DNA of 64,000 nt, taken from Ailurus styani. Its lineage: Eukaryota > Chordata > Mammalia > Carnivora > Ailuridae. The notes under the pieces were generated by a model. It did no database searches. It saw nothing but the letters and a program-made list of their open reading frames with translations, and had not been told where the DNA came from. The stretch covers positions 7,725,697 to 7,789,696 of the forward strand of contig LNAC01000030.1 of assembly GCA_002007465.1 (NCBI GenBank). Direction: 5' to 3'. The position numbers were made by a program, and so were the translations under genes. Positions within the stretch are counted from its first letter, which is position 1. Each line of letters opens with the position of its first letter. Of this stretch, positions 10,048 through 21,939 are shown piece after piece.

Positions 10048-12438
10048 ACTACTATGAAATCAGGTGTAGTGCCTTAGAAGTCAGGGGCCCAGAGCTTGAG
10101 CTTCATGAGCCCCCTAGGGCATCCACTTCTGGTCTCTGCTCTTGTGCCCTCAGTAAGCCTTTACAGGATTCCACTGTTATTCCCATTCTTGGGAAGGGTC
10201 CACTGAGGATAGCAGGGAGAAGGGCCCCTTCTCAGAGCAACACCAACACTAAGTTTCCCTGCTCTCCTCACAATCCTGGGGCTAGAAAAACTGCTCTTAC
10301 TTTATTGCACATTCTTCTGAATTTATTGAGACATAAATTTTATGCACAGAACCTTCCATGACTTAGATTTTAAAATTCAACATCCTTCTACCCTTGCCTT
10401 CCTCCCCCTGGTTTTTTTCCCCCCTTCAAATACGGCCTTGGCCATGAATTTCAAGGTCTATTTTGAAACTCAGAAGCTAAGAATGGACTCTTTGTTCTGC
10501 TATATCCTCCATCACTTCCCAGAGGGAGAGTTTCAAATGCCCTAGCTGCCTCTTGATGAGGGGAAGGATTCAAAGATAAAATCCACATTGGATCACATTG
10601 TAAAATAGAAACAAAAAATAGAACCCGCTGCGTTAGAGCTGTTTATGTACATAAGCATGGGAACACCAGGGGAAATAATTTGAACTTCCCTCTCACTTGG
10701 GATAGAATTTATTTGAGCACATTTGGTGGGGGTGGGGTGGGGTGAAGTGGTGGTGGGATGAAAGGATCCTCGTAATCCTAACTGTAGGTGGATTATGTTC
10801 CAGGGAGAAAGGCGACAATGGGGAAGAAAGAATTTGGCTCCTCTGAACTCAGACATGGAGCCTTGGGTGGATGTGAGCAGTGGCTCTCTGCGCAGGGTGA
10901 GGCTGTTGCTGGAACGGGTCGGTGGTGGCTCCTGGTGACACTCAGCAAGGAGAGTGCTCTGGTCGTAAAAGCTGGGAGAGTTGTAGCAACAGGAGCCCAA
11001 GCAACAGAGAAAGTGGAGTTCTTCCCCTGCCAGCTGCAGACAGGCAATAGCAGACACAGACACACAAGTGGCAGTTGGTGGTGGTGTTGGCAGCTTGTGG
11101 GCAGGAATGGAGGTTGGAGGCAGGCAGGCAAGTAGCAAAGGCAAGGTCAGTAGCGTAAGGGGGAGGATCAAGGCAATGGGTAGTGAGAATTTTGCAGGAA
11201 GTTTTGGCACATGATGACTCTCTCCAAACCCCTGCACTAAGAGACCTAACCAACCCCAGCAGGGCTTCTAGAAGCCTAAGGAAGAGTCTCTGCGTTGACC
11301 CAACCCCCTTTTGAGGTCTTGCCTAGAAAAACTCAGGGCTGTCGAAAGAATTTACACTGTTCCAGCCAGAACCTGGCATAGGCTCTAACCTCTGTTTTTT
11401 AGACCGTTTACTAAAATGGGCTTAGAATTCCTTCTGTCCTTTTGAGATGTTTAAGTATCCGCTACGAGTCAAGATTGGCTTTCCCAAGGTCCTAAGAGCC
11501 ATTCTTTTTAAAAAGTAATTGTCAGGAAGGAAAATCTCCCCGCCTCTCCCCTCCCTTCTCCCCCATCTTTCCTTTAAAACACCCAGTCACCTTTGCACCA
11601 ATTGGAACAGAGCTCAGTGATTTTCCCAACCGTCAGTAGTTACGGAACAGAATCTGCTTTTGCTGCTTTCACTCGTGTCCAGCTTTGTTTGACAGTTGCT
11701 AAGGAGGTGGCAACGGCTTCTGGGAAATCAAAGCTGCAGACCAGATGCAGGGCGATCAGAGCTGAGCTGGGTGTCCAAGTCAGCGTGATGCTGGTGGCAC
11801 CAGAGAGGGGACCACTGGGATTGGTGCCTTAGGGCAGGAGTGGTTTGGACAGTGTTGGCAGTTACATTAGAGGCCATTCCGATGGTACACGGGGGCTTTG
11901 GTCCAAGAGGGGCTGCAAGATGTGTAGTTGGAGCGGGTTGGGATGGGCAGAGGACACTGGAGACACCCCCTGGCAGCCCCCGTGGAGAGATCCAGTACGG
12001 GGCCAGGAGCCCCAGAGAGGAGGCAGTTGGCATCCTGCCCTTCCCTACGTGTCAGCTGGTGAAACCCACAACCTTTCTATCTGTTGATGGGACTTTATCT
12101 GTGTACACAAACCACAGAAGCACCCCCCCCCCACCCCGTGTGTCACTGTGGCAATTCTGGGACATTCCTGTTCACCACTGGATCTCTTTGTTGAGTATTA
12201 TTTCTGAGGGTCATGGTCACTGACCTTTTGACTGAAGGAATTTTTTTTTTCTTTTTTCCAGCAGGAGAGAAAAGTTCCTTTTGAGGAGAGAAAAAATTGG
12301 TGAAAAGAACATTCTAGTAAATGGAAAATGATTTGAAAGGCTTTGCCTGCACTTGGCAAATATAAAGGGGCTCTCAGGGTGAGGTCAGACTTTTGGGAAA
12401 TTAAGGAAGCTCCATTGAGGGTGGGGGGAAGAGAGCTG
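10048..12438. other. Large unassigned intergenic block
   Basis: About 2.4 kb without a SINE insertion or a repeat I recognise. It contains the longest non-MYOM3 minus frame of the left half (10593-11237, 214 codons). That frame overlaps other open frames in a low-complexity stretch and has no family resemblance, so I do not call a gene. Confidence 0.45.
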
Positions 12439-12453
12439 GAAACAGGGCATGGG

Positions 12454-12652
12454 GGGCACCTGGGTGGCTCAGTCAGTTAAGCGTCTGCCTTCAGCTCAGG
12501 TCATGATCTCAGGGTCCTGGGGTCGAGCCCCTCGTCGGGCTCCCTGCTTGGAAGGAAGCCTGCTTCTCTCTCTCCCACTCCTGCTTGTGTTTCCTCTCTC
12601 GCTGTGTCTCTGTCTGTCAAATAAATAAAATCTTAAGGAAAAAAAGAAAAAA
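12454..12652 (+). mobile_element. CanSINE with TSD
   Basis: Flanked by gaaacagggcatg (12439-12451) and gaaacagggtatg (12653-12665), 12 of 13 identical. Confidence 0.93.
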
Positions 12653-12724
12653 GAAACAGGGTATGAAGCTGAGAACCTAGGACCATGTGGCAGCTCGTCT
12701 GGGACGGGGTGGCGGGGGGGGGGC

Positions 12725-13105
12725 ACCAAATGTGGGCACTTGGATCAGGTGGAGACTGGCCCCACTGGTGTGAAAGAATTCACCCCAGGCAGAACAAAAG
12801 ATATGGCGGTTTACTGAAAACACCACCAGGGAGTGGCCAGTAGGAAGGCAGAGGAGAGACTGCCTGCCCCGAGGCGGTAGTGACGGGTCAACAGTTCACA
12901 GAGCGCAGTGAGGGACTTGGGGGATGTATGGAATTTTCCCTTTTTTGGTAATCTTAGGACCTGTTCTTGGTTGTAATTGGTCCGTTAGGGCCTATGGTTA
13001 TTTTGAAGTGGGTCATTTAATGAGCCTGTTTGCATTCGGCTCTGTGGGCCCTGTGGGCCCTTCTGCTTTGCTCTACCGACAGGAGAGATTCCTGCCTGCC
13101 TTGTG
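12725..13105. mobile_element. Possible LTR fragment
   Basis: 'gtgaaagaattcaccccagg ... gcagaacaaaagatatggcg' resembles an LTR edge with its primer-proximal text. I could not find a second copy in the window, so it may be solitary. Confidence 0.35.
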
Positions 13106-13126
13106 GCAACCAAGAGTGATAATTTC

Positions 13127-13334
13127 CTTTCCTTTTCTTTTTTTTTTTTTTGAGATTTATTTATTTTAGAGAGGTGGGGGGAGGGGCAGTGGGAGAGGGA
13201 GAGAGAGAATCCCAAGCAGACTCTCTGCTGAGCGCGGAGCCCAGCGTGGGGGTTCGATCTCACGATCCTGAGATCATGACTAGAGCTGAAATCAAGAGTC
13301 AGAAGCTTAACCGACTGAGCCACCCAGTTGCCCT
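13127..13334 (-). mobile_element. CanSINE with TSD
   Basis: Flanked by aagagtgataatttc (13112-13126) and aagaatgataatttc (13335-13349), 14 of 15 identical. Confidence 0.92.
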
Positions 13335-13349
13335 AAGAATGATAATTTC

Positions 13350-14479
13350 AAACCTGGATTTCGAGTAATGTTCAATATTTATATGTGGACTTAATGTTTG
13401 TGATATTACGTGCTGTCAATGGTGTTTCCTTCTACGTTTTTGTGTTAAGATGAACTGTTGTTCCAGACTTTTGTCCCAGGTAAGTGGAGCCAGGCACATG
13501 GTAAGTGAAGTGGGGTACCCCAAAGTAAATGGTACTTGGCTGACATAAGAGCTTCTGCCAAATGACTTTAGCCACCCTCCCAACCTATAATCAAAAGTAC
13601 ACTTTTTTTTAGATTTAAAAGTATATTTAGTGTTGACTGAAAGAAGCAAGATAATATAATACTGCACTTGATCTGAGCAGGTAGAAACTAATACATGGCT
13701 GTAAAAGTCAGAACAGGGGTCACCTCTGAAGGGGCTCAACTGGCAAAGGTTCATGAAGGTTCAAAGTTGATAAAAAGGGCCTACTGTTACCCAAACATGG
13801 GTTCACCTCTTGGTGGATGTTGAGCCAAAGATACAACTGAGCCAAAGAATAGCAAAAGGAGGGGTGTGAGTCGCGATGAGTAAAGGAAAACACGGGGATA
13901 CTTCCCCAAGCTGTGTCTCTTCCAATAACAAGGCTGGGGAAATTGGAAGCCAAGGGAGCCCACAGATTCGTGAGGGGATTGCATGATGGGGAATGCACCA
14001 TGGCATTGGGGCAAAAGTCATCTTCACATGACAGAGTCCAGGTCTTAGTAGATGGAAGTCACGAGGCCAGCAAGGGTCAGCACCATCAACTCCCTGGCTT
14101 TCGTTGGTCCAGTATCTGAGCGCTCAAAGGGATTTAAATCCTGCAAAGATAACTCAAGAATGTGTATCGGGTCAATCTTTACTTCTGAATCAGCACTGGG
14201 AGTTTTACCACTGATTTATTATCCTTGATATGATTAGGTTATCTCCTGGTGGATAGTGGCTGTTCTTATATTCTTTTGTTCCCTTAAAATCACTGACTAC
14301 GAGGGTCAATTCTTTGACAATTTCAACAAATCCCAGGAACTTCTGCAAGAAATGTGCTTTGGGCAAGTAGTGCGGGTTAGGCATAGATCATGCAAGATGC
14401 CCAGGGCCCTAACATGACTTCTCTTATGTCAAGAAAGCTATGTCTCATCTTTCTTTTTCCTGGGGACTCCTAACTCTTT
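13350..14479. other. Unassigned intergenic sequence
   Basis: Overlapping short minus frames at 13720-14027 share the same bases in three frames, which argues against real coding. I name no repeat. Confidence 0.45.
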
Positions 14480-14605
14480 CTACTTGTTTTAGGTATTGGT
14501 ATTAGTGTTTTATGTATTTGTCCAAACTCATCAAACAGTACACTTAAGACCTGTGCATTTTTCTGCGTGCAAAATATACTTCAACAATAATTTTTTAAAA
14601 ACCTT
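14480..14605 (+). mobile_element. Old L1 3' end
   Basis: 'ccaaactcatcaaacagtac' then 'tgtgcatttttctgcgtgca' is the classic L1 3' end in sense direction. Confidence 0.65.
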
Positions 14606-14988
14606 AAAAGATGCTGTAAGCTCCCAAATTTTAAATGACAAACTGGTTTGTGTTGCTAGTCCATGTTCGTTTGTGCCGCACATGCAGCAAAGCCCACTGC
14701 AGAGATGCTGAGGGTGTGGCAAGGAAAAAGTTGACTCAAAAAGCCGAGAAAGGAGAGGAGATGGAGGAGGGAGGCACAGACCTCAAATCCACCTTCCCAA
14801 AGGGCAGAGTCAGAGATTTTTTAAGGGCAAGTGGAAAAGGGTCTGGGTAAAGGGGAGAGGAGCGACTTGCTTCAAAATCAGATAAAAGAAGTCACTAAGT
14901 AAAGGAGGCTTGATCTCCTTTTGTTGAGCTCAAAGAGGAGGTCACTGGTCCTGACTGGTTCAGTTCAGTCTGGCTTCTTCTTCTTCTT
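14606..14988. other. Unassigned; possible LTR remnant
   Basis: A purine-rich stretch with no clear family. Confidence 0.35.
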
Positions 14989-15086
14989 TTTTTTAAGTAT
15001 GCTCTACCCGCAAGATGGGGCTTGGAACTCACAACCCTGAAATCAAGAGTCGCATACTCCCCCGACTGAGCCAGTTAGGTAGCCCC
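14989..15086 (-). mobile_element. Old short CanSINE
   Basis: 'aaccctgaaatcaagagtcg ... cgactgagccagttaggt' in reverse. Confidence 0.75.
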
Positions 15087-15414
15087 TGGTGGGGCTTCTT
15101 GATGAAACCTTGATTTCCTTGAGTGTCTTAGGACAAATCTTCACGTTCCTCCCGCATAGGTATGCGTGACGTTATGTCGGCAATACAAAAGCCCTGCCAG
15201 GGTTAGCGTGCAATGGGAGCATCATTTACTCTTCCCTCTTCCTCTAATCCCCAGGGCTGGAGAATCAACCGCCTTCCCACTGTTTCTAAGGAGTGGAAGC
15301 ACATCGAAACCTTGAGCAGTGGAACAGCTTGGTGGGCTCGTGGGCAACCAGAAGATCCAGTTAACCTGAGGCTCCTGGTCCCGGGGCCCTTCCCTTTCCC
15401 TCTCCTTAAATTTT

Positions 15415-16130
15415 TTACACATGGACGCATCCATTTGACCACCACCCACATGAAGATGGAGACGTTTCCAGCAACCCACTCAGTGTCCTGCGTTCTTTCC
15501 CAGTCCATGCCAGCCCCCTCCTGGAGGTGACTGCAGTTCTGACTTCTGTCCTCTGTTTTGCCTGTTCTTGTACATATAGTACGCACTCTTGTGTGTGGCT
15601 TAATAGTCCATGTTTTTGAGATTCATCCATGTTGGTGAGTGTGCAATGGGTGTTTGTTTCTGTTGAGTGTATCCACCATGTGACCACACCAGTTTGTTCT
15701 CCATTTATCTCTTGATGCGTTTGAATTGTTTCCGGTCATTGGCTAGTACCATTCAGGCGGCTGGGAACATTCTTTTGCATGTCTTTCTGTGCAGTCACTT
15801 CCCTTGGGTGTATTACTTAGGGTTAGAATTGTGGAATGTGAAGGTAGCCATGTATTTAGCTTTAGAAAAATCTGCTAAACAGGTTCTCAGAAAGGTTGTA
15901 GCATTTATATACTTATATTTATACCAGCAATACATGGGCATTCCGGTGGCTCCAGGTCCTAGGTGCTACCGCTTGTCATTGTCAATCTCTTTAATGTAAC
16001 CATTCTGATGGGTATGTTGTGGTATATCCTTGTGGTTTTCATTTGTAGTTCAAGGCTATTTGAGTCTGTGGGTCACTATATTCAGGGTTTTACTTTTTAT
16101 CTGAAAAGCCCTTACATTTTGTATAGTTAA
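15415..16130 (-). mobile_element. Old L1 LINE fragment, antisense
   Basis: 'tgagattcatccatgttggt', 'taccattcaggcggctggga' and 'cttgtggttttcatttgtag' follow the complement of L1 ORF2. Confidence 0.72.
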
Positions 16131-16227
16131 ATATGCCAACTGTTTAAGAGGGTTTCTGAGATGATTAGACTGCTTTTACCAATTTGATTATTCCCAGCCT
16201 TGCCTTGTATTTTCATAGCCTGAAGAA

Positions 16228-16228
<1 letters not shown>

Positions 16229-16266
<38 letters not shown>
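16229..16266. repeat. (GT)n microsatellite
   Basis: About 19 dinucleotide units with one GC interruption near the start. Confidence 0.93.
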
Positions 16267-16268
<2 letters not shown>

Positions 16269-16589
16269 ATACCTCGAAGGTCTCTGTTTCTGAGAACAAG
16301 CTTTCTCTAGAATGTTCTTGGAATATGGAGTCATGCCAGGTGATTTCACCTGTAATAAACTCCTCAGCTTAGATATCTTTTCAGTTTCAGGAAGGACTTT
16401 GTAAGCTCACATCCCACACTCAGTCCAGAGCCTGTTATATAGGATGGAGAAGAGACAAGGGGGAAATTGGAGCAGCTCTGATTTAAATATAAATCTAGGT
16501 AAGACACACCTGAAGGATGAATGTCACTGGTCCCCACACACTCGCGGGCAGTGCAATAGCCACCTTGAGAACGTCATTGTTAGATTAGT

Positions 16590-16750
16590 AGTAAATCACA
16601 TTACTCTAAATTACACTTCAAACATCACCTTCTCAATGAGGCCCACCCTGATTACCCTACTTAAAATGTAACATCCTCCCCCTCCCCACATTCCTGATCC
16701 TTTTGACCTTACTCTATTTTCCCCTATAGCCCTTACCATCTTGTAACATA
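16590..16750 (+). mobile_element. L2 LINE fragment
   Basis: 'caatgaggcccaccctgatt ... ccttaccatcttgtaacat' matches the L2 3' region. Confidence 0.65.
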
Positions 16751-17329
16751 ATTTAATCTATATATTATTGTGCCTAACCCCTCGCTGCTGGTGCTGGGAC
16801 TCTGAATTAGGACCTTTCCGCTTTGCCAGCTGGTCGGGGTTAGACTCTCGGAAGCTGGAGGGGGGGTGGCGGCGGCCAAGGAGGAGGGGGAGGGACTTGC
16901 TGCCTCCAGTTTGCTTCCTGCTCCCCTGAGCTTCTCCCCAGCAACAGATCATCACCCCAGCGTGGCAGGTCCTTTGCGGTGTTTGTAAACCTTCCAGAAG
17001 CACCTTCACTGCTCTCGCTGCAAGGCCCCAGCACCAGCCAGGCAGCACCTCCTCCTTAGAGATATGAGTTTTAGTTCTGGGGGGGGGCCTTCCCTGAGCT
17101 GATCCTCCCAACCTCCACCCTGTGCTCCTCCTGCCCTAAGGGTGGAGGTGCTTCCTGCAGGGGCAACCTCCAGGATATCTGGAAAGTCTCTTAGCATTTT
17201 AACTCTTTACTTACCTGGCAAACAGCTTTATTTACCTAGTTAACAATTCTTTAAGTTCTCTCTTTAAATCTCTGCGTGTTTTCTGTCTCTTGAAACAATT
17301 CAGTGTATTGTTTGTCTGCCCTTCCCCCC
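16751..17329. other. Unassigned GC-richer sequence
   Basis: Two minus frames (16758-17111 and 17006-17197) overlap, with no recognisable domain. I do not call a gene. Confidence 0.4.
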
Positions 17330-17450
17330 CCCCAACAGCAGCTTCATAAGGAAAGGGATTTTGTCTTTTGTTCACTGAGCTATTCTAGGCTCCTAATAAA
17401 CTGCCTGACACTTTTTAAGTGCTCAATCGGTGTTAATGAACTGCATGAAT
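17330..17450 (+). mobile_element. L2 LINE 3' fragment
   Basis: 'gaaagggattttgtcttttg ... aagtgctcaatcggtgttaa' matches the L2 3' end. Confidence 0.65.
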
Positions 17451-18106
17451 GGGTGGGTGGATGGTTGTTGGTTTATGATTCTGTTTGAATTATTTGTTTG
17501 ACGGGGGTGGGGGGTGGGGGTGTTCTAATGAGGTTTTTGTTAGGTCTGAGTCAAGATTAATCGTAAAGTGAGGTTTAAATAGGATAGAGTGGCGTGTTCT
17601 TTTTGGAGATAGAAGCAATCCCCGGAACCTGGGTATTTTGACCTAAATTTCATCTAGTGACGTTTTGGGGAGCTCGTTGGATTGGGAGATAAAAAAGCAG
17701 GATAAGGCTGCTGACAATAGGGACAGCAGAATATTACTCTGGTTAGTGGTCCGCTCAGGACATCATCAATACATTGAACAGAATATATTTGAGGCAAACA
17801 TTGGAAACTAGTGTTTTATAGTCAGGGCATGATCGCTGTTGGAAACCTCAGGGACGAAGACAGGAATAGAGAACAATCTCTCCAGCAAGAAACACCCCAT
17901 GAAGTCATGGTGGCTCTTAGTCCAATCAACAGAATGATTGCAGTGGTCTTCCTTGGGATCAGACAACAAGTGAGTGGCTGGGATCCAATGGTGTCTTGAA
18001 GGGACACTCACAAAGTCACTGTTTATTGAAATAATTTTTTCACTAGTCTTTTTGCTAGTCTCAGATGGAGTCTGAGTTTTGGTTTGCACCTCCAAAAATT
18101 CTTTTT
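17451..18106. other. Unassigned intergenic sequence
   Basis: Short frames only. I recognise no repeat. Confidence 0.4.
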
Positions 18107-18124
18107 AAGATTTTATTGTCTACT

Positions 18125-18321
18125 GGGGCGTCTGGGTGACTCAGTGGGTTAAAGCCTCTGCCTTCAGCTCAGGTCATGATCTCAGGGTCCTGGGATCGAG
18201 GCCCGCATCAGGTTCCCTGCTCAGCGGGGAGCCTGCTTCCTCCTCTCTCTGCCTGCCTCTCTGCCTACTTGTAATCTCTCTCTCTCTCTGTCAAATAAAT
18301 AAACAAAATCTTTTTTAAAAA
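18125..18321 (+). mobile_element. Young CanSINE with 18-bp perfect TSD
   Basis: Flanked by identical aagattttattgtctact at 18107-18124 and 18322-18339. Mustelid-type body. Confidence 0.96.
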
Positions 18322-18632
18322 AAGATTTTATTGTCTACTTTTACAGTGTTGTAAACACTGTCACAAACCTCAGGGACAGTTTAGTCTGAAAATGTATTAC
18401 TTATCAGCAGCACAGATCACAGAGCCTTAAGTTTTGGCTTTCCAGGGAAAATTGGGATTATTGAGTAAATTTGGGCCAGGTTTTGGGGGGGGAATGAAGT
18501 TTTAACTTATAGGGAGATCACATAGATATATGTTTGGTGCACTGTCTGTCATCATTAGTGTGATTATGGCCTTTAAATGCTTTAAGAAAAGAGTCTGGTC
18601 CCCTGGGTCTTTGCATGGGGCAGATATCTTTG

Positions 18633-18833
18633 CTTTTTTTTTTTTTTTTTTAAGATTTTATTTATTTATTTGACAGAGAGAGCACAAGTAGGCAGAGCAG
18701 TAGGCCCAGGGAGAGGGAGAAGCAGGACCTCTGCCAGAGCAGTGAGCCCAATGTGGGACTCGACCCCAGGACCCTGGGATCATGACCTGAGCCGAAGGCA
18801 GCGGCTTAACCGACTGAGCCACCCAGGCGCCCA
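18633..18833 (-). mobile_element. Young CanSINE with 15-bp perfect TSD
   Basis: Flanked by gggcagatatctttg at 18618-18632 and 18834-18848. The tail is a long T run on the plus strand. Confidence 0.96.
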
Positions 18834-18848
18834 GGGCAGATATCTTTG

Positions 18849-19723
18849 TATAGAGTGACTGGTATAGCTATGCCAAAAAGCCCTGGAGCCCCACTGTAGT
18901 TTACGGGCTCAAGAACAAGGTATGGACTTTTCTAGCATGCATCTAAAGTTTTCCTTTGGTAGCTTGAAAATGGATCTATCAACCAGGGTATAAACTGATG
19001 GCAGAAGTAGGGAAGGATATGTGGAAATGTTTTGTGGTGCTGTGACTAATATTCCACAAAACCCATAAGAACTTGGCAGGAGCTTACAACTTTATGAGTG
19101 ATTTTGAAGGTTTTTTTTGTGTTCTTTCTTTCGTTCAGAATAACAGGGGTAAACCAGGATTATTTTTTTAAATGTCTTCGGACAAGATGGCATGAACTCA
19201 GATTAATTTACATGTTGGAGTTTCTGCAATATTTATCAGCCAAAGCGGCATGACTTAGGCCACTTAATATTTGTTGTGGCTCACAGTTTAGCTAAACTTA
19301 TGTTTTGGGGAAAAAATTTTCAATTTCTTCAGAACTCTGAGGGGCACAGGGAGAGTGTATAGTATGTTGAATCAGGAAGAATTTTGAGATTTTTAAAAAT
19401 GATCTTTCAAGTGGAATGAGCAACTCTAATGCTTGAATTGGAGAGGATTGGTCTCCAGTGGGGATTAATTTCATAAAAAGTTTCTTAGCAACAAAGACAG
19501 AGACAATATTTGTGCATAGGACGGGGGAAAAACCCTACCTCATTTCATTGTGAAAGGTATTGATAGGAATCAACCTTAAGAAATTGAATAAATGTCATTT
19601 GGAGGTGCAGGAAGGGACCAAGAGACACCATCTCTATGGGTTTACCCTCATTGCGGGTATGACAGATGGGGTACTAAAAAGTCCAGTCCGATCCGATATT
19701 AAAATTTAAAGTTTCTCATTCTA
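18849..19723. other. Unassigned intergenic sequence
   Basis: AT-rich with short frames only. Some phrases suggest an old LTR or LINE, but I cannot identify it. Confidence 0.35.
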
Positions 19724-19965
19724 GGGCACCTGGGTGGTTCAGTCGGTTAAGTGTTCGACTCTTGATTTTGGCTCAGGTCGTGATCTCAAGGTTGTGAGAT
19801 GGAGCCCTGACTCAGGCTTCGAGCTGGGTGTGGAGCCTGCTTGGGATTCTCTCTCTCCCTCTCGCTCTGCCTCCCACCCCACAGCCTGCTCGTGCACCTG
19901 CTCGCACTCCCGTGCGCGTGCGCAGGCACGCTCACGCTCTCTCTCTTTCTCTCCAGGGAAAAGAA
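19724..19965 (+). mobile_element. CanSINE, older subtype
   Basis: The head 'gggcacctgggtggttcagt' is followed by a pyrimidine-rich 3' part with 'gcgcgtgcgcaggcacgctc', unlike the mustelid-type copies. Confidence 0.88.
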
Positions 19966-19970
19966 AGTTC

Positions 19971-21224
19971 CTCTTCCCCCAGGCTTGGAATGTTGCAGGG
20001 TGGGTGGGATGTCTGGTAGGTGTCTTCTCTTCTTTCTTCCACTTCCTCCCCCACTCACCAGCTACTGGTTTGAGTCCCTTGATGGTGGGAGTAGGGGGAG
20101 GGAAAGGTTTTTCTTGGTGGTTTCAGTAGGAATCTGGTGTTGGTGCCTCTGGGTGGAAGTCCAAGGATGACTGTCTTGTGAGGTGATTTTGTGGATTTTT
20201 TTTTTGAGGTCCTTTCACATTTTTTTGTGGACCTCCACTTACAGTTCCATGGAGAGGAGAATGCCTCTTCGGGCTGACCACCCCAGCCTGGCTTCAGGGT
20301 TTGATGGTCCAGTATCCAGCTTCTTTCCGCTGATGGCCCCTGACTTCTGGCAGGAAACGTTCTCCGTCAGGTTTCCTTTTGGGCCTCTCACACCGGGCAG
20401 TCCCCTTGGGGGTCTGCCCTGGAAAGCACGCCCCTTTACCCTGCTGTAGGTTAGAGTTCTCTCCCTGGCGAAAAATCCTTTACCAGCTTCTTTTCTATCT
20501 CTCTAAGGACAGTCTGGGTTACTGTTTGTGATGGAGTTAACCATTCCTTGCGTCTCAGCCTTAAAGTCACCCTTTAACACCCTGCTTTGTGTTACCGGAG
20601 CTGGAACTGTGCAGACAGTTCTCCTGTGCGGCCGCCCTGTTGTTAGGCCTTGTGTGTAGAGCGCACTGGAGGGACACTTCCCTTCCCGATGCCCACGTTC
20701 TTCTTTTCTCGCTCCTGTGATGTGTCGTGGCCAGTAGCATGTGGGACAACGAGGGCTGCTATGCCTAGTGAGTTTTGGAGTCACCCCCGGGGGCTTCCTG
20801 GTGAGAGTTAGGGGCCTCCTGTGAGCATCTTCTTAAGTGAGTGCTCCTGGCCCCTAGTGGGCGCCTTCCCAGCGGCTCCTCTCCCACAAGGAGTGTCCTA
20901 GTGAGTCTGGTTGGTGCTCTAGGGAGCCGTTTTCTGCGTGGTAGCCCTGGCCTGTGTCATCTCTGCGAACTTCTCTGCCATCTAGTGGACCAAGACACAC
21001 CTCCTGCAGTGAGGTCTGAAGCTCTTTCGTATTTGTTCTTTCTGGTGGGGGCTCTGCCTCCTTGCTGGGGGAAAAGGGGGCCCCCAAGGTCAGCTACTGC
21101 TCTGATGTTTCAGGTTCTCCTTATTCCTTAGTAATTAACCCCCCTGTTCTTAGTTCATGAGCTTTCCCTGTTCAAATGACTGTGCGGTTTCTGTCTCCTG
21201 ACTAGACCCGGACTAAGACATGTG
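19971..21224. other. Intergenic stretch without SINEs
   Basis: About 1.25 kb of moderately GC-rich, apparently low-repeat sequence containing the CTCF-like motif at 20975-20988. Open frames on both strands are short and overlapping. Confidence 0.4.
20975..20988 (-). promoter_or_regulatory. CTCF-like motif in intergenic region
   Basis: On the minus strand this reads ccactagatggcag. It matches the CTCF core CCASYAGRKGGC at all 12 positions. It lies in 19971-21224, a stretch without recognised repeats about 19 kb beyond the MYOM3 stop. Confidence 0.42.
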
Positions 21225-21340
21225 TCTTTTTCCTATTGATTTTTAGTAATTCTTTGTATATTCTGAATCTTAATACTATGTGATGTATTTGTCACGTATC
21301 TTTCCCCAGACTCTCACTTATATACAAAGGACACACGTGC
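21225..21340 (-). mobile_element. L1 fragment, antisense
   Basis: 'taattctttgtatattctga' and 'tttccccagactctcactta' follow the complement of L1 ORF2. Confidence 0.5.
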
Positions 21341-21539
21341 AATTTTTAAAAAAGATTTTGTTTATTTGACAGAGAGAGAGAGAGGGAGGGAGCACAAGCA
21401 GGGGGAGGGGCAGGGGGAAAGGGAGAAGCAGACTCCCCAGTAAGCAGGGAGCCAGGATGTGGGACTCGATCCCAGGACCCGGGGATCGTGACCTGAGCTG
21501 AAGGCAGATGCTTAACCGACTGAGCCACCCAGGCGCCCC
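21341..21539 (-). mobile_element. CanSINE
   Basis: Reverse orientated: tail 'aaagattttgtttatttgac', head complement 'gagccacccaggcgcccc'. Confidence 0.93.
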
Positions 21540-21558
21540 TAAATGTGTATAAGTTAAT

Positions 21559-21752
21559 TTTTAAAAAAGATTTAATTTACTTGAGAGAGAAAGAGCTCGC
21601 AAAAGTTGGGGGAGGGGCATAGGGAAAGGGAGAAGCAGACTCTCTGCTGAGCAGGGAGCCAGAAGTGGGAAGCGGGGCTCTGTCCCAGGATCCCAAGATC
21701 ATGACCTGAGCCGAAGGCAGATATTTAACCAACTGAGCCACCTAGACGCCCC
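21559..21752 (-). mobile_element. CanSINE
   Basis: Reverse orientated and more diverged than its left neighbour; head complement 'gagccacctagacgcccc'. The two may be serial insertions. Confidence 0.88.
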
Positions 21753-21939
21753 TAATTTTTAATGATTACGTTTCTTCCCACCTTCCCACCTCCCACCTTC
21801 CCAAACATTATGTATCTTCCTACCCTAAGTCAAGAAGTACACCATTGTAAGCACACTGAAATTCCTCAGCACGCCCCCTCCCCATTCACAATTCCGTCTT
21901 CAGCCCTCTTCTTCCCACTCCAGATAACTACTAGCTTGG

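Noticed and set aside
10593..11237. Minus-strand frame of 214 codons
   Set aside because: It is the longest intergenic frame, but three frames are open over the same bases, composition is low-complexity, and there is no splice, promoter or family support.
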